Part shown: in pieces, positions 9,795 to 17,715 of the stretch | How the letters are laid out: each line of letters starts with the position of its first letter | Numbering within the stretch: position 1 is the first letter of the stretch | Program-made: the position numbers and the translations under genes | The notes under the pieces: generated by a model | The model's input: the letters and a program-made list of their open reading frames with translations, nothing else | What the model was told of the DNA's origin: nothing | Databases searched by the model: none | Assembly (NCBI RefSeq): GCF_025961205.1 | Contig: NZ_JAOQNH010000001.1 | Span: forward strand, 2,504,001 to 2,568,000 | Direction of reading: 5' to 3' | DNA from: Azospirillum fermentarium | Lineage (GTDB): Bacteria > Pseudomonadota > Alphaproteobacteria > Azospirillales > Azospirillaceae | DNA length: 64,000 nucleotides

Positions 9795-11054
9795 TTACAG
9801 GCCGCCCGCGCCGCGCGGGGCGGCCGGCACGCCGCCCAGGCCCGACAGGCGCAGCTCCCACGCCGGGGCGGCGGCCGGCGGCTGGCCGGGGGTGGCCATC
9901 ACCGGGGCGCGCGGCGGCGCTTCGGTCAGGGACAGGCCGCTGCCGGCCAGGGTCTGGCGCAGCTTGCCCACGTCGCCGCGGAAGCTCAGCCCGATGGTGG
10001 CGGCGGTGCGGCCCAGCGACTGCACCTCCACGTTCGACACGGCACCGATGGCCGACAGGCGCTTGCGCGCCTCGATCCAGTCGCCCAGACCCGACAGGGG
10101 CACCGACACGGCAATCGTCTGTTCCGGGCCAGCGGGGGCGGTGTTTTCCTGCTTCCACCCCTCGTCGATGGCGGTCGCGGTGGCGGCCACGGCACGGGCC
10201 AGGAAGTCGGCGGGCTTTTCCGTGGCGCTGCCGGCCACGGTCACGGGCCGCTGGTCGCGGCTGCCGTCGGGCATGTAGCGCACCACGTCCACCGTCAGCC
10301 CCGCCTTGGGATCGGGGCCGGAGGCCGGCAGGTCGGTGCGGACCACGATCACGCCGCCCGCCTTGTACCGCTGGGCGATCTTGCCGAGAGCCGCCGAGTC
10401 GCCCGCCAGCGCCTCCGACACGCCGATGGCGGCCACATCGTCGAGTTCCCCGTCGGGAACCAGCAGCGGCACGAAGGAGGAGGCGCCATGACGCGCTTCC
10501 CACGCTTCGCGCCACGCGGTACGGTCCTCCCACAGAATCGGGCGGCCCGCGACGGTCGTGACGGGCAGCAGGACGAAGGGGCGCGTGGGCTGTTCGGTGA
10601 TGGCCGCGGCCCCGCTGTTGCCCAGCGCATCGCGCACCGCCTGGGGGCGGAAACGCACGGTGTAGCTGGCGACGTAGCGGCCCGGCGCCGTCTTTTCATC
10701 CTCGATGTCGAAGCCCTGGACCATGCGGGCCAGATCCGTGTCGGACATCTTGGGCACCGCCCCCCCGCCGGGGGCCATGCGCTGATAGAGGCTGTCCCAC
10801 GCCTTGCGCTGGGCCTGGGTGATGGCCTGATCCCGCGCGGTGGTGGGATTGGCGGACGACACGTCCACCGTCACGCCCGACACGGTATAGGCTTCGCCCC
10901 CCCCGGCGGCGGCCCCGGCGGTCTGGGCCAACGCGGGGCGCACAGGGGCCAGGGCCGGCCCGGCAGCGGCCAGAATCACCCCCAGAACCATCGCGGAAGC
11001 CCTGATGGAGGGGACAAGACCCGTTTTCAGGGTCCGGCAGCGGCGGTGGAGCAT
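9795..11054 (-). CDS. DUF2066 domain protein, exported
   Basis: 419 residues. A hydrophobic signal segment (about residues 15-40, ending near ALAQTAG) is followed by the DUF2066 domain (QAQRKAWDSLYQRM and onward). The role of DUF2066 is unknown; members are predicted to be periplasmic or lipoprotein-like. I start at ATG 11054, which has GGAAGG seven bases upstream, rather than the longer frame to 11153 that would run into the purM leader. It is divergent from purM and followed closely by pgsA. Confidence 0.82.
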   Translation of the reverse strand: MLHRRCRTLKTGLVPSIRASAMVLGVILAAAGPALAPVRPALAQTAGAAAGGGEAYTVSGVTVDVSSANPTTARDQAITQAQRKAWDSLYQRMAPGGGAVPKMSDTDLARMVQGFDIEDEKTAPGRYVASYTVRFRPQAVRDALGNSGAAAITEQPTRPFVLLPVTTVAGRPILWEDRTAWREAWEARHGASSFVPLLVPDGELDDVAAIGVSEALAGDSAALGKIAQRYKAGGVIVVRTDLPASGPDPKAGLTVDVVRYMPDGSRDQRPVTVAGSATEKPADFLARAVAATATAIDEGWKQENTAPAGPEQTIAVSVPLSGLGDWIEARKRLSAIGAVSNVEVQSLGRTAATIGLSFRGDVGKLRQTLAGSGLSLTEAPPRAPVMATPGQPPAAAPAWELRLSGLGGVPAAPRGAGGL

Positions 11055-11130
11055 TGCAATGCCTTCCGATTCGAGTATGTTTCGGCCATTCCGTTGGCCC
11101 GGTTTATAGCCCAGCCCAAGCGAGGATACC

Positions 11131-12213
11131 ATCAGCACCCAACCCAACAACACGTCCGACGCCTACAAACAGGCGGGTGTGGACATCGACGCGGGCAACG
11201 CGCTCGTCGAGGCGATCAAGCCGCTGGCGCGTTCGACCGCACGGTCTGGTTCCGACGCCGGCCTCGGCGGCTTCGGCGCGCTGTTCGACCTGCGCGCCGC
11301 CGGTTTCCGCGACCCGCTTCTGGTCGCCACGACCGATGGCGTCGGCACCAAGCTCAAAGTGGCGATCACCGCGGGAAAACACGATACCGTGGGCATCGAT
11401 CTCGTCGCCATGTGCGTCAACGATCTGGTGGTCCAGGGGGCGGAACCGCTGCTGTTCCTGGATTATTACGCCACCGGCAAGCTGGACGTGGCCGCGGGCC
11501 GCGCCATCGTCGCCGGCATCGCCGAGGGCTGCCGTCAGGCCGGCTGCGCGCTGGTCGGCGGCGAGACGGCGGAAATGCCCGGCATGTATTCCGACGGCGA
11601 TTATGATCTCGCCGGCTTCTCGGTGGGGGCGGTCGAGCGCGACTCCGCCCTGACCGGCGCCGGGGTGACCGACGGCGACGTGGTGCTGGGGCTGGCCTCG
11701 GCGGGCGTGCATTCCAACGGCTATTCGCTGGTCCGCCGTCTGGTGGAAAAGTCGGGCCTGGGCTATGCCGATCCCGCCCCCTTCGCCCCCGGCCAGACCA
11801 TGGCCGAGGCGCTGCTGACCCCCACCCGCATCTATGTCAAGAGCACGCTGGCCGCGGTGCGCGCCGGCACGGTGAAGGCCATGGCCCACATCACCGGCGG
11901 CGGGCTGATCGAGAACATTCCGCGGGTTCTGCCCGACGGGCTGGGCGTGACGCTGGATGCCAAGGCGTGGCAGTTCCTGCCGGTGTTCGGCTGGCTGGCC
12001 CGGACGGGCGGTCTGTCGGCGCTGGACATGGCCCGCACCTTCAACTGCGGTCTGGGCATGGTCGTCATCTGCCCGGCGGGGATGGCCGACGAAGCCGCCC
12101 GCATCCTGCGTGACGGCGGCGAGACGGTTTATACCGTTGGCCGCGTCCACACCCTGGCCGATGGCCAGCCGCGGGTGACCGTGGAAGGAATGGACACGGA
12201 ATGGCCCCTGTAA
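11131..12213 (+). CDS. purM: phosphoribosylformylglycinamidine cyclo-ligase (AIR synthase)
   Basis: It closes the imidazole ring of FGAM to AIR using ATP, step five of purine synthesis. The core is complete, including [35 protein letters not shown] metal and ATP sites and [11 protein letters not shown]. The start is a puzzle: an in-frame stop lies at 11107, and the only standard start after it is GTG 11179, inside the conserved AGVDIDAGN segment. The conserved DAYKQAG residues lie upstream, and a GAGGA precedes an ATC codon at 11131, used here as a tentative start. If GTG 11179 is used, the protein has 344 residues. Confidence 0.93.
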   Translation: MSTQPNNTSDAYKQAGVDIDAGNALVEAIKPLARSTARSGSDAGLGGFGALFDLRAAGFRDPLLVATTDGVGTKLKVAITAGKHDTVGIDLVAMCVNDLVVQGAEPLLFLDYYATGKLDVAAGRAIVAGIAEGCRQAGCALVGGETAEMPGMYSDGDYDLAGFSVGAVERDSALTGAGVTDGDVVLGLASAGVHSNGYSLVRRLVEKSGLGYADPAPFAPGQTMAEALLTPTRIYVKSTLAAVRAGTVKAMAHITGGGLIENIPRVLPDGLGVTLDAKAWQFLPVFGWLARTGGLSALDMARTFNCGLGMVVICPAGMADEAARILRDGGETVYTVGRVHTLADGQPRVTVEGMDTEWPL

Positions 12214-12878
12214 ACGACAAAGGGCTGACTCGTCTGAAGCTCGGGGTTCTCATCTCCGGGCGGGGCAGCAATCTCCAGGCGCTGATCGACGCGGCGGCGG
12301 ATCCGTCGTTTCCGGCGGAGATCGCGCTGGTGCTGTCCAACAAGGCCGACGCCTATGGGCTGGAACGGGCGGCCAAGGCCGGCATCGCCACCACCGTGGT
12401 CAGCCACCGCGATTACCCCGGCGACAAGCCGGGGTTCGAGGCGGCCATGGACGCCCGCCTGCGCGATGCGGGCGTGGAGTTGGTGTGCCTGGCCGGCTTC
12501 ATGCGGCTGCTGTCGCCGTGGTTCGTGAACCAGTGGCACGACCGGATGATCAACATCCACCCGTCGCTGCTGCCGTCGTTCAAGGGGCTGGACACCCACC
12601 AGCGGGCGCTGGACGCCGGGGTGCGGTTCCACGGCTGCACCGTGCATTACGTGCGGGCGGAAATGGACGCCGGCCCGATCATCGTGCAGGCGGCGGTTCC
12701 CGTCCTGCCCGGCGACGACGACCACGCCCTGGCCGGCCGCGTGCTGGAGCAGGAGCACCGCATCTACCCCCTGGCCGTCCGTCTGGTGGCCGAGGGGCGC
12801 ACGCGGGTGGACGGTGACCGCGTGGTCATCGACGGGCCGGTCCCGGCCTTGCCGGCGCTGGTCAACCCGCCGGCCTGA
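12201..12878 (+). CDS. purN: phosphoribosylglycinamide formyltransferase
   Basis: 225 residues. It transfers a formyl group from 10-formyl-THF to GAR in purine synthesis. The catalytic triad is visible: Asn and His in [13 protein letters not shown] and Asp in MDAGPIIVQ, with the N-terminal phosphate-binding loop [11 protein letters not shown]. It overlaps the end of purM by 13 bases, so the two enzymes are translationally coupled. A strong hairpin 12 bases after the stop probably ends the operon. Confidence 0.96.
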   Translation: MAPVNDKGLTRLKLGVLISGRGSNLQALIDAAADPSFPAEIALVLSNKADAYGLERAAKAGIATTVVSHRDYPGDKPGFEAAMDARLRDAGVELVCLAGFMRLLSPWFVNQWHDRMINIHPSLLPSFKGLDTHQRALDAGVRFHGCTVHYVRAEMDAGPIIVQAAVPVLPGDDDHALAGRVLEQEHRIYPLAVRLVAEGRTRVDGDRVVIDGPVPALPALVNPPA

Positions 12879-12889
12879 GCGTCTTCCCC

Positions 12890-12916
12890 GCCGCGGGCGC
12901 TTGCCACGCCCGCGGC
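12890..12916 (+). terminator. hairpin after purN
   Basis: A perfect 10-bp GC stem (GCCGCGGGCG at 12890-12899 and its complement at 12907-12916) with a 7-base loop lies just after purN. Only a pyrimidine-rich stretch without a clean T-run follows. It probably acts as a terminator or 3'-end stabiliser separating purMN from the cox subunit IV gene. Confidence 0.5.
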
Positions 12917-12982
12917 TGCTTCCCATCTCCTCAGCCTGAGCGTTTCGCCGGTCACGGCAGCAACCGAGGGGGGGAAGACGAC

Positions 12983-13138
12983 ATGGTGGATGTGGCACAC
13001 GGCGGTGAACACCGCGCGGTCGATCCCGAACTGGTCCGCCAGCGGATGGCCGATTGGCACGCCTTCACCCATTTCACCAAGATCGCCGTCGCCGGGGTCA
13101 TCGCCCTGCTGATCCTGCTGGCGCTGATCACCCTTTGA
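12983..13138 (+). CDS. aa3-type cytochrome c oxidase subunit IV (short protein)
   Basis: A 51-residue protein. The N-terminal half is soluble and charged, with the family pattern DPELVRQRMADWHAFTHFTK; the C-terminal half is one membrane helix (IAVAGVIALLILLALITL). This matches the bacterial aa3-type subunit IV family, a single-helix accessory subunit of cytochrome c oxidase. A GGGGGGA lies upstream of the ATG. The core oxidase genes are not in the window. The stop overlaps the ribosome site of the DUF1244 gene. Confidence 0.82.
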   Translation: MVDVAHGGEHRAVDPELVRQRMADWHAFTHFTKIAVAGVIALLILLALITL

Positions 13139-13146
13139 GGTTTCCG

Positions 13147-13473
13147 ATGGACGACCGTACCCGAATCGAACTGGAAGCCGCGGCCTTCCGCGGTCTGGTG
13201 GCGCATCTGCAAAAGCGCACCGACGTGCAGAACATCGACCTGATGAATCTGGCCGGGTTCTGCCGCAACTGCCTGTCGAAATGGTATCTGGCCGCCGCCA
13301 AGGAACACGGCGTCGCCATGACCGACGACGAGGCGAAAGAGGCCGTCTACGGTATGCCCCATTCCCGGTGGCGGTCGGAATTCCAGACCGACGCCACCGC
13401 GGAACAGAAGCAGAAATTCGAAGACACTAAGCCGCTGCACGCCGAAATCAGCGGCCACTGGCTAAAGAAGTAA
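13147..13473 (+). CDS. DUF1244 family protein
   Basis: 108 residues, soluble. It shows the hallmark segment NLAGFCRNCLSKWY, with two cysteines, followed by YGMPHSRW, which identifies DUF1244. The biochemical role of the family is unknown. The start ATG 13147 has GAGG, partly within the stop of the preceding cox subunit gene, 6 bases upstream. The two small genes are clearly co-transcribed. It is convergent with moeA only 3 bases away. Confidence 0.88.
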   Translation: MDDRTRIELEAAAFRGLVAHLQKRTDVQNIDLMNLAGFCRNCLSKWYLAAAKEHGVAMTDDEAKEAVYGMPHSRWRSEFQTDATAEQKQKFEDTKPLHAEISGHWLKK

Positions 13474-13476
13474 TTT

Positions 13477-14739
13477 TTACACAAACAACCCGGTAAAGGG
13501 CAGGAAGGCCACCATGTCGCCTTCCCGCACTTCCTGCGTGTCGGCGGGGATGTCCACCAGCCCGTCGGCTTCCACCATCGAGGTCAGCACGCCCGACGAA
13601 TCGTTGGGGAACTTGTGGGCCACGGGCAGCCCGTCCGGCCCGGTGCCGAGCGTGGCGCGCAGGAATTCCCGCCGCCCCGCCTTTTTGCGGAAGGAGAAGC
13701 CGGCCACCGCCAGACAGCGCGGCGCCGCGGTCTTTTCCACGCCCATCAGCCGCATCACCAGCGGGCGCCCGATCAGCATGAACGTCACCATGGCCGACAC
13801 CGGGTTGCCGGGCAGGCCCAAAAACGGCGTGCCGCCCACGCGGCCCCCCCGGATTTTACCAAGCGCAACCGGCTTGCCGGGCTTGATCGCCAGCCGCCAC
13901 AGGTCGATGCCGCCCAGCGCGTTGACCGCCGCCTTCACGTGATCCTCCTCCCCCACCGACACCCCGCCGGAGGTGACGATCAGGTGGCCGCGGGCGGCGG
14001 CACCGGCCAGCGCATCCCTCACCACCTCGGCCCGGTCGGGCAGGATGCCCAGATCCTCCACCTCCACCCCCAGCGCCTGAAGCTGGGCGGCGATGGTGTA
14101 GCGGTTGGCGTCATAGATGGCGCCCTCCGGCTTCGGGGTGCCGGGTTCGCGCAACTCGTCCCCGGTGGAGAACAGCACCACCGTCACCCGCTGGCGCACG
14201 CGCAGCCCCGCCCGGCCCACCGCCGCGGCCAGCCCGACGTCCTGGGCGCGCAGGCGCGCACCCGGGTGCAGCACCACCGCCCCCGCCCGCATGTCCTCCC
14301 CCGCCGGGCGGATGTTGGCGCCGGGCTTGGGCGGGCGGTTGACGGTGACCGAGCCGTCCTCATGGGCGGTGCAGTCCTCCTGCATCGCCACGGTGTCCAC
14401 CCCGGCGGGCACGGGTGCCCCGGTGAAGATGCGCACCGCCTGCCCCGCCGCCACCGTGCCGGAAAACACGGTGCCCGCCGGCACCCGCCCGACGACGGGA
14501 AGGGAGAACGGCCCCCCGCCGGCCCCGGACGCGGCGGCATAGCCGTATCCATCCATGGCCGACACCGCCGCCGGAGGCACGTCGATGGGGGCCGTCACCG
14601 GCTCGGCCAGCACGCGCCCGCGGGCGTGGGACAGGGGCACGCTTTCGGTGTCCACCGCCGGGCCGAAACCGGACACGATGCGGGCCAGCGCATCATCCAG
14701 CGACAGCAGCCCGGCTCCCTTCGGGGCGTAGCAATCCAT
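13477..14739 (-). CDS. moeA: molybdopterin molybdenumtransferase
   Basis: 420 residues. It inserts molybdate into adenylated molybdopterin in molybdenum cofactor synthesis. Recognisable blocks are the N-terminal PLSHARGRVLAEPV, the AMDGY motif near residue 65, IFTGAPVP, FSTGDEL, and the MPT-binding VTSGGVSVGEEDHVK and GLPGNPVSA segments. All four MoeA domains appear intact. It stands alone on the minus strand, without other cofactor genes nearby. Confidence 0.95.
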   Translation of the reverse strand: MDCYAPKGAGLLSLDDALARIVSGFGPAVDTESVPLSHARGRVLAEPVTAPIDVPPAAVSAMDGYGYAAASGAGGGPFSLPVVGRVPAGTVFSGTVAAGQAVRIFTGAPVPAGVDTVAMQEDCTAHEDGSVTVNRPPKPGANIRPAGEDMRAGAVVLHPGARLRAQDVGLAAAVGRAGLRVRQRVTVVLFSTGDELREPGTPKPEGAIYDANRYTIAAQLQALGVEVEDLGILPDRAEVVRDALAGAAARGHLIVTSGGVSVGEEDHVKAAVNALGGIDLWRLAIKPGKPVALGKIRGGRVGGTPFLGLPGNPVSAMVTFMLIGRPLVMRLMGVEKTAAPRCLAVAGFSFRKKAGRREFLRATLGTGPDGLPVAHKFPNDSSGVLTSMVEADGLVDIPADTQEVREGDMVAFLPFTGLFV

Positions 14740-14947
14740 TCGTCCATCCTCCCAGACGGGTGCGCCGGCTGACCGGCTTTGGTTTGATTATCCCACGGTT
14801 GTGCCGCCCGGCGCCACGGCGGGCAATGAGCAAGGCGCCGCAGGGGCATGAAGGCAAGGGCTTATTGGCACATCCCCCCGCATGGCCGCCTTGACCTCCC
14901 TCAAGCGCCCTGCCCGTGGCGCGATGTCTATAGGTTAAGTAGTGTTC

Positions 14948-16144
14948 ATGCCCCCTTCCCCCTGTCGCGGCAGCCCCATGACCGACGCCCCCTTGCCTGT
15001 GCGTTCCATCGTCCTGCTGAGCATCGCGGCGTTCGCGTCGTCGGCGACGATCCGCATCGCCGACCCGCTGCTGCCGCAGATCGCCGGGGAATTCGGCACC
15101 ACGGTGGCGCACGCCTCCATCATCAGCACCGCCTGCACGCTGGCCTATGGGCTGTGCCAGCTTGTCCATGGGCCGGTGGGGGACCGTTTCGGCAAATACA
15201 CCATCATCACGCTGATGACGCTGGTGTCGGCGGTGATGACCGGGGCCGGCGGGTTCGCCGACGATCTCGCCACCCTGGGTTTCCTGCGGCTGCTGGCCGG
15301 GGCGACGGCGGCGGCGCTGATCCCGCTGTCCATGGCCCACATCGGCGACATCGTGCCGCTGGACCGGCGCCAGCCGGTGCTGGCCCGCTTCATGTCCGGC
15401 CAGATCCTCGGGTCCATCGCCGGGCAGGCGGCGGGCGGCATCTTCGGCGAGTTCCTGAGCTGGCACGCGGTGTTCATGGTGCTGGGCGTCATCTATCTGG
15501 GCGTGGCGCTGCTGCTGTGGCGGGAGGTGCTGTCGGGCCGGGTCAAGCAGACGCGCACGGCGGTCAGCCCGTCGTTCCTGGCCACCACCCTGCTGGCGCT
15601 GGCCCGCACGCCGCGGGTGCGGCTGGTGGTGGGGGTGGTGTTTCTGGAAGGGGTGAGCTTCCTCGGTCCCTTCACCTATCTGGGGGCCTATCTGCACGAG
15701 CATTATGGGCTGGGGTATGCGGCCATCGGCGGCATTCTGGCGTGTTTCGGGCTGGGCGGGCTGGTGTACGCCGGGCTGTCGGGGCGCATCGTCGCCACGC
15801 TGGGGCCGCGCAACATGGTGGTCAGCGGCGGCGTGCTGATGGCGCTGGCCTTCGCGCTCGTCCTGTTCGTGCCGGCGTGGCCGGTGGTGCCGGTGGCGTC
15901 CGCCGTGTGCGGTATGGGCTTCTACCTGTTCCACAACACCCTCCAGACCCAGGCGACACAGATGGCGCCGCACGTGCGCGGCATCGCGGTGTCGCTGTTC
16001 GCCTCGGGCTTCTTCCTGGGGCAGTCGGCGGGGGTGGCTGTGGGCGGGCTGGTCATCACCGCCGCCGGCTATGCCCCGGTGTTCGCGTGGCCCATCGTGA
16101 CGCTGCCGCTGCTGGCGGTGTTCTTCCGCCGCCGCATGGGGTGA
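14948..16144 (+). CDS. MFS transporter, probable drug or metabolite exporter
   Basis: A membrane protein of about 398 residues with 12 predicted helices. The MFS loop 2-3 signature appears as GPVGDRFGKY near residue 75. The N-terminus (SIVLLSIAAFASSATIRIADPLLPQIA) resembles Bcr/CflA- and YfcJ-like exporters. The substrate is unknown. The start is uncertain: ATG 14948 or ATG 14978 are both possible, and neither has a strong ribosome site; the conserved region begins after both. It is divergent from moeA across a 208-base gap in which I see no gene. Confidence 0.85.
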   Translation: MPPSPCRGSPMTDAPLPVRSIVLLSIAAFASSATIRIADPLLPQIAGEFGTTVAHASIISTACTLAYGLCQLVHGPVGDRFGKYTIITLMTLVSAVMTGAGGFADDLATLGFLRLLAGATAAALIPLSMAHIGDIVPLDRRQPVLARFMSGQILGSIAGQAAGGIFGEFLSWHAVFMVLGVIYLGVALLLWREVLSGRVKQTRTAVSPSFLATTLLALARTPRVRLVVGVVFLEGVSFLGPFTYLGAYLHEHYGLGYAAIGGILACFGLGGLVYAGLSGRIVATLGPRNMVVSGGVLMALAFALVLFVPAWPVVPVASAVCGMGFYLFHNTLQTQATQMAPHVRGIAVSLFASGFFLGQSAGVAVGGLVITAAGYAPVFAWPIVTLPLLAVFFRRRMG

Positions 16145-16234
16145 AACCGGGGAAGAGGGTTGCCCGGTGGGCGGGGCGGGCCTATTGTGGCCGCGGATTT
16201 CCGCCTTTTTCCCTCTTGAAAGCGCGCCCCCGCG

Positions 16235-17209
16235 ATGACCGACACCGCCGCCCTCGCCCCCCATCTGCACAATGTCCTGGTGGATGTGGACATCCCCGAA
16301 CTGCCGAACCATTACCACGGCAAGGTGCGGGACAATTACGACCTGCCCGACGGGCGGCGGATCATCATCGCGTCGGACCGGCTGAGCGCCTTCGACATCA
16401 ATCTGACGGCCATCCCGTTCAAGGGGCAGGTGCTGACCCAGACCGCCCGCTTCTGGTTCGAGAAGACCGCCGACATCATCGCCAACCACGTGATCGACTA
16501 TCCCGATCCCAACGTGGTGGTGTGCAAGCGGCTGACCATCCTGCCGGTCGAGGTGGTGGTGCGCGACTATCTGGCCGGCACCACCTCCACCTCCATCCTG
16601 TCCATGTACAAGGCGGGCAAGCGGGAGATGTACGGCCATAGCTTCCCCGAGGGCCTTCGCCCGAACGAGAAGCTGCCCCAGACCATCATCACCCCCACCA
16701 CCAAGGCCGCCATCGGCGACCACGACACGCCGCTGTCCCCGGACGAGATCGTGTCGGGCGGCATCCTCCCCGCCGCCCAGTGGGAGCAGGTGCAGGCCGC
16801 AGCGCTGGCCCTGTTTGCCCGCGGGCGGGAGATTGCCGACCGCCACGGCCTGATCCTGGTGGACACCAAGTACGAGTTCGGCGTGGACGAGAACGGCACC
16901 GTGTTCCTGGCCGACGAGATCCACACCCCCGACAGCAGCCGCTATTGGATCAAGGACAGCTACGCGGCCCGCTTTGCCGCCGGTGAGCGCCCGGAAAGCT
17001 TCGACAAGGATTTCGTGCGCACCTGGGTGTCGGAACGCTGCGATCCGTACAACGACCCCATCCCCGCCATCCCCGACGAGCTGGTGCTGAACACCGCGCG
17101 CGTCTACATCACCGCGTACGAGATGATCACCGGCCAGCGCTTCACCCTGCCGGACCAGCCCGTGCCGGTGCTGGAGCGCATCCGCGCCAACCTCGCGGCC
17201 TATTTCTAA
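16235..17209 (+). CDS. purC: phosphoribosylaminoimidazole-succinocarboxamide synthase
   Basis: 324 residues. It joins CAIR and aspartate with ATP to form SAICAR in purine synthesis. Motifs are GKVRDNYD at the N-terminus, the ATP-site segment SDRLSAFDI and the signature [16 protein letters not shown], followed by [12 protein letters not shown]. The length matches the long (Ade1-like) type of about 300 residues rather than the 240-residue type. It is not next to other pur genes and is followed 4 bases later by a DUF2946 gene. Confidence 0.96.
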   Translation: MTDTAALAPHLHNVLVDVDIPELPNHYHGKVRDNYDLPDGRRIIIASDRLSAFDINLTAIPFKGQVLTQTARFWFEKTADIIANHVIDYPDPNVVVCKRLTILPVEVVVRDYLAGTTSTSILSMYKAGKREMYGHSFPEGLRPNEKLPQTIITPTTKAAIGDHDTPLSPDEIVSGGILPAAQWEQVQAAALALFARGREIADRHGLILVDTKYEFGVDENGTVFLADEIHTPDSSRYWIKDSYAARFAAGERPESFDKDFVRTWVSERCDPYNDPIPAIPDELVLNTARVYITAYEMITGQRFTLPDQPVPVLERIRANLAAYF

Positions 17210-17213
17210 ACCC

Positions 17214-17636
17214 ATGACGGTGGGGGGCGGCCTTCTCTCGGAACGGATGCGGCGCATCGGCCTGTGGGCCGGTGTGCTGGCGCTGCTGTTCCAGATGCTG
17301 GCCGTTCCCTTCACCATGCCCCGGATGGGGCAAAAGGCCGGTGACACCATCGTCATCTGCACCGCCGAGGGGATGAGCACCGTCACCCTCGACGCCGCCG
17401 GCCTCCCGGTGACCGACGCGGCCGGCACAAGCGGCCCGGCCAGCGGGCATGATGCCTGCGACGGCTGCCTGACCTGTTCCCTGTGCAGCCCGTCCCTTCT
17501 TCCCGCTCCCCTGCTGGTTCTGGCGCTGCCCGTGGTGTGGGTGCTCCATGGGCCGGAAGCCCTGCCCGGCTCGCACATCGCCGCCGGGTGGTTCCTGTCG
17601 TGTCTGCAGGCGCGCGCACCCCCATTCTTCGGCTGA
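17214..17636 (+). CDS. DUF2946-like exported protein
   Basis: 140 residues: a hydrophobic N-terminal segment (residues about 15-35), a central soluble stretch containing a cysteine cluster (CDGCLTCSLCSP) near residue 81, and a second hydrophobic segment. This architecture fits the DUF2946 family, small periplasmic or membrane proteins often beside TonB-dependent receptors and copper genes. The CxxCxxCxxC arrangement suggests metal binding, inferred only. It precedes the receptor gene by 79 bases, so a common transcript is likely. Confidence 0.65.
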   Translation: MTVGGGLLSERMRRIGLWAGVLALLFQMLAVPFTMPRMGQKAGDTIVICTAEGMSTVTLDAAGLPVTDAAGTSGPASGHDACDGCLTCSLCSPSLLPAPLLVLALPVVWVLHGPEALPGSHIAAGWFLSCLQARAPPFFG

Positions 17637-17715
17637 TCCCTCCCTCACCCCACCGATCACATATGCCCGCACCGGCCCGATGAGCGCCGGTGCGGCTCAC
17701 GGGATTTGCCGAATC

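Noticed and set aside
9237..11606. Plus-strand open frame of 789 codons across pgsA and the DUF2066 gene
   Set aside because: An antisense shadow with the same biased composition, without motifs, running into purM in another frame.
14693..17578. Minus-strand open frame of 961 codons across the MFS and purC genes
   Set aside because: Composition is that of an antisense frame (His, Gln, Arg, Gly-rich), and both real genes lie on the other strand.
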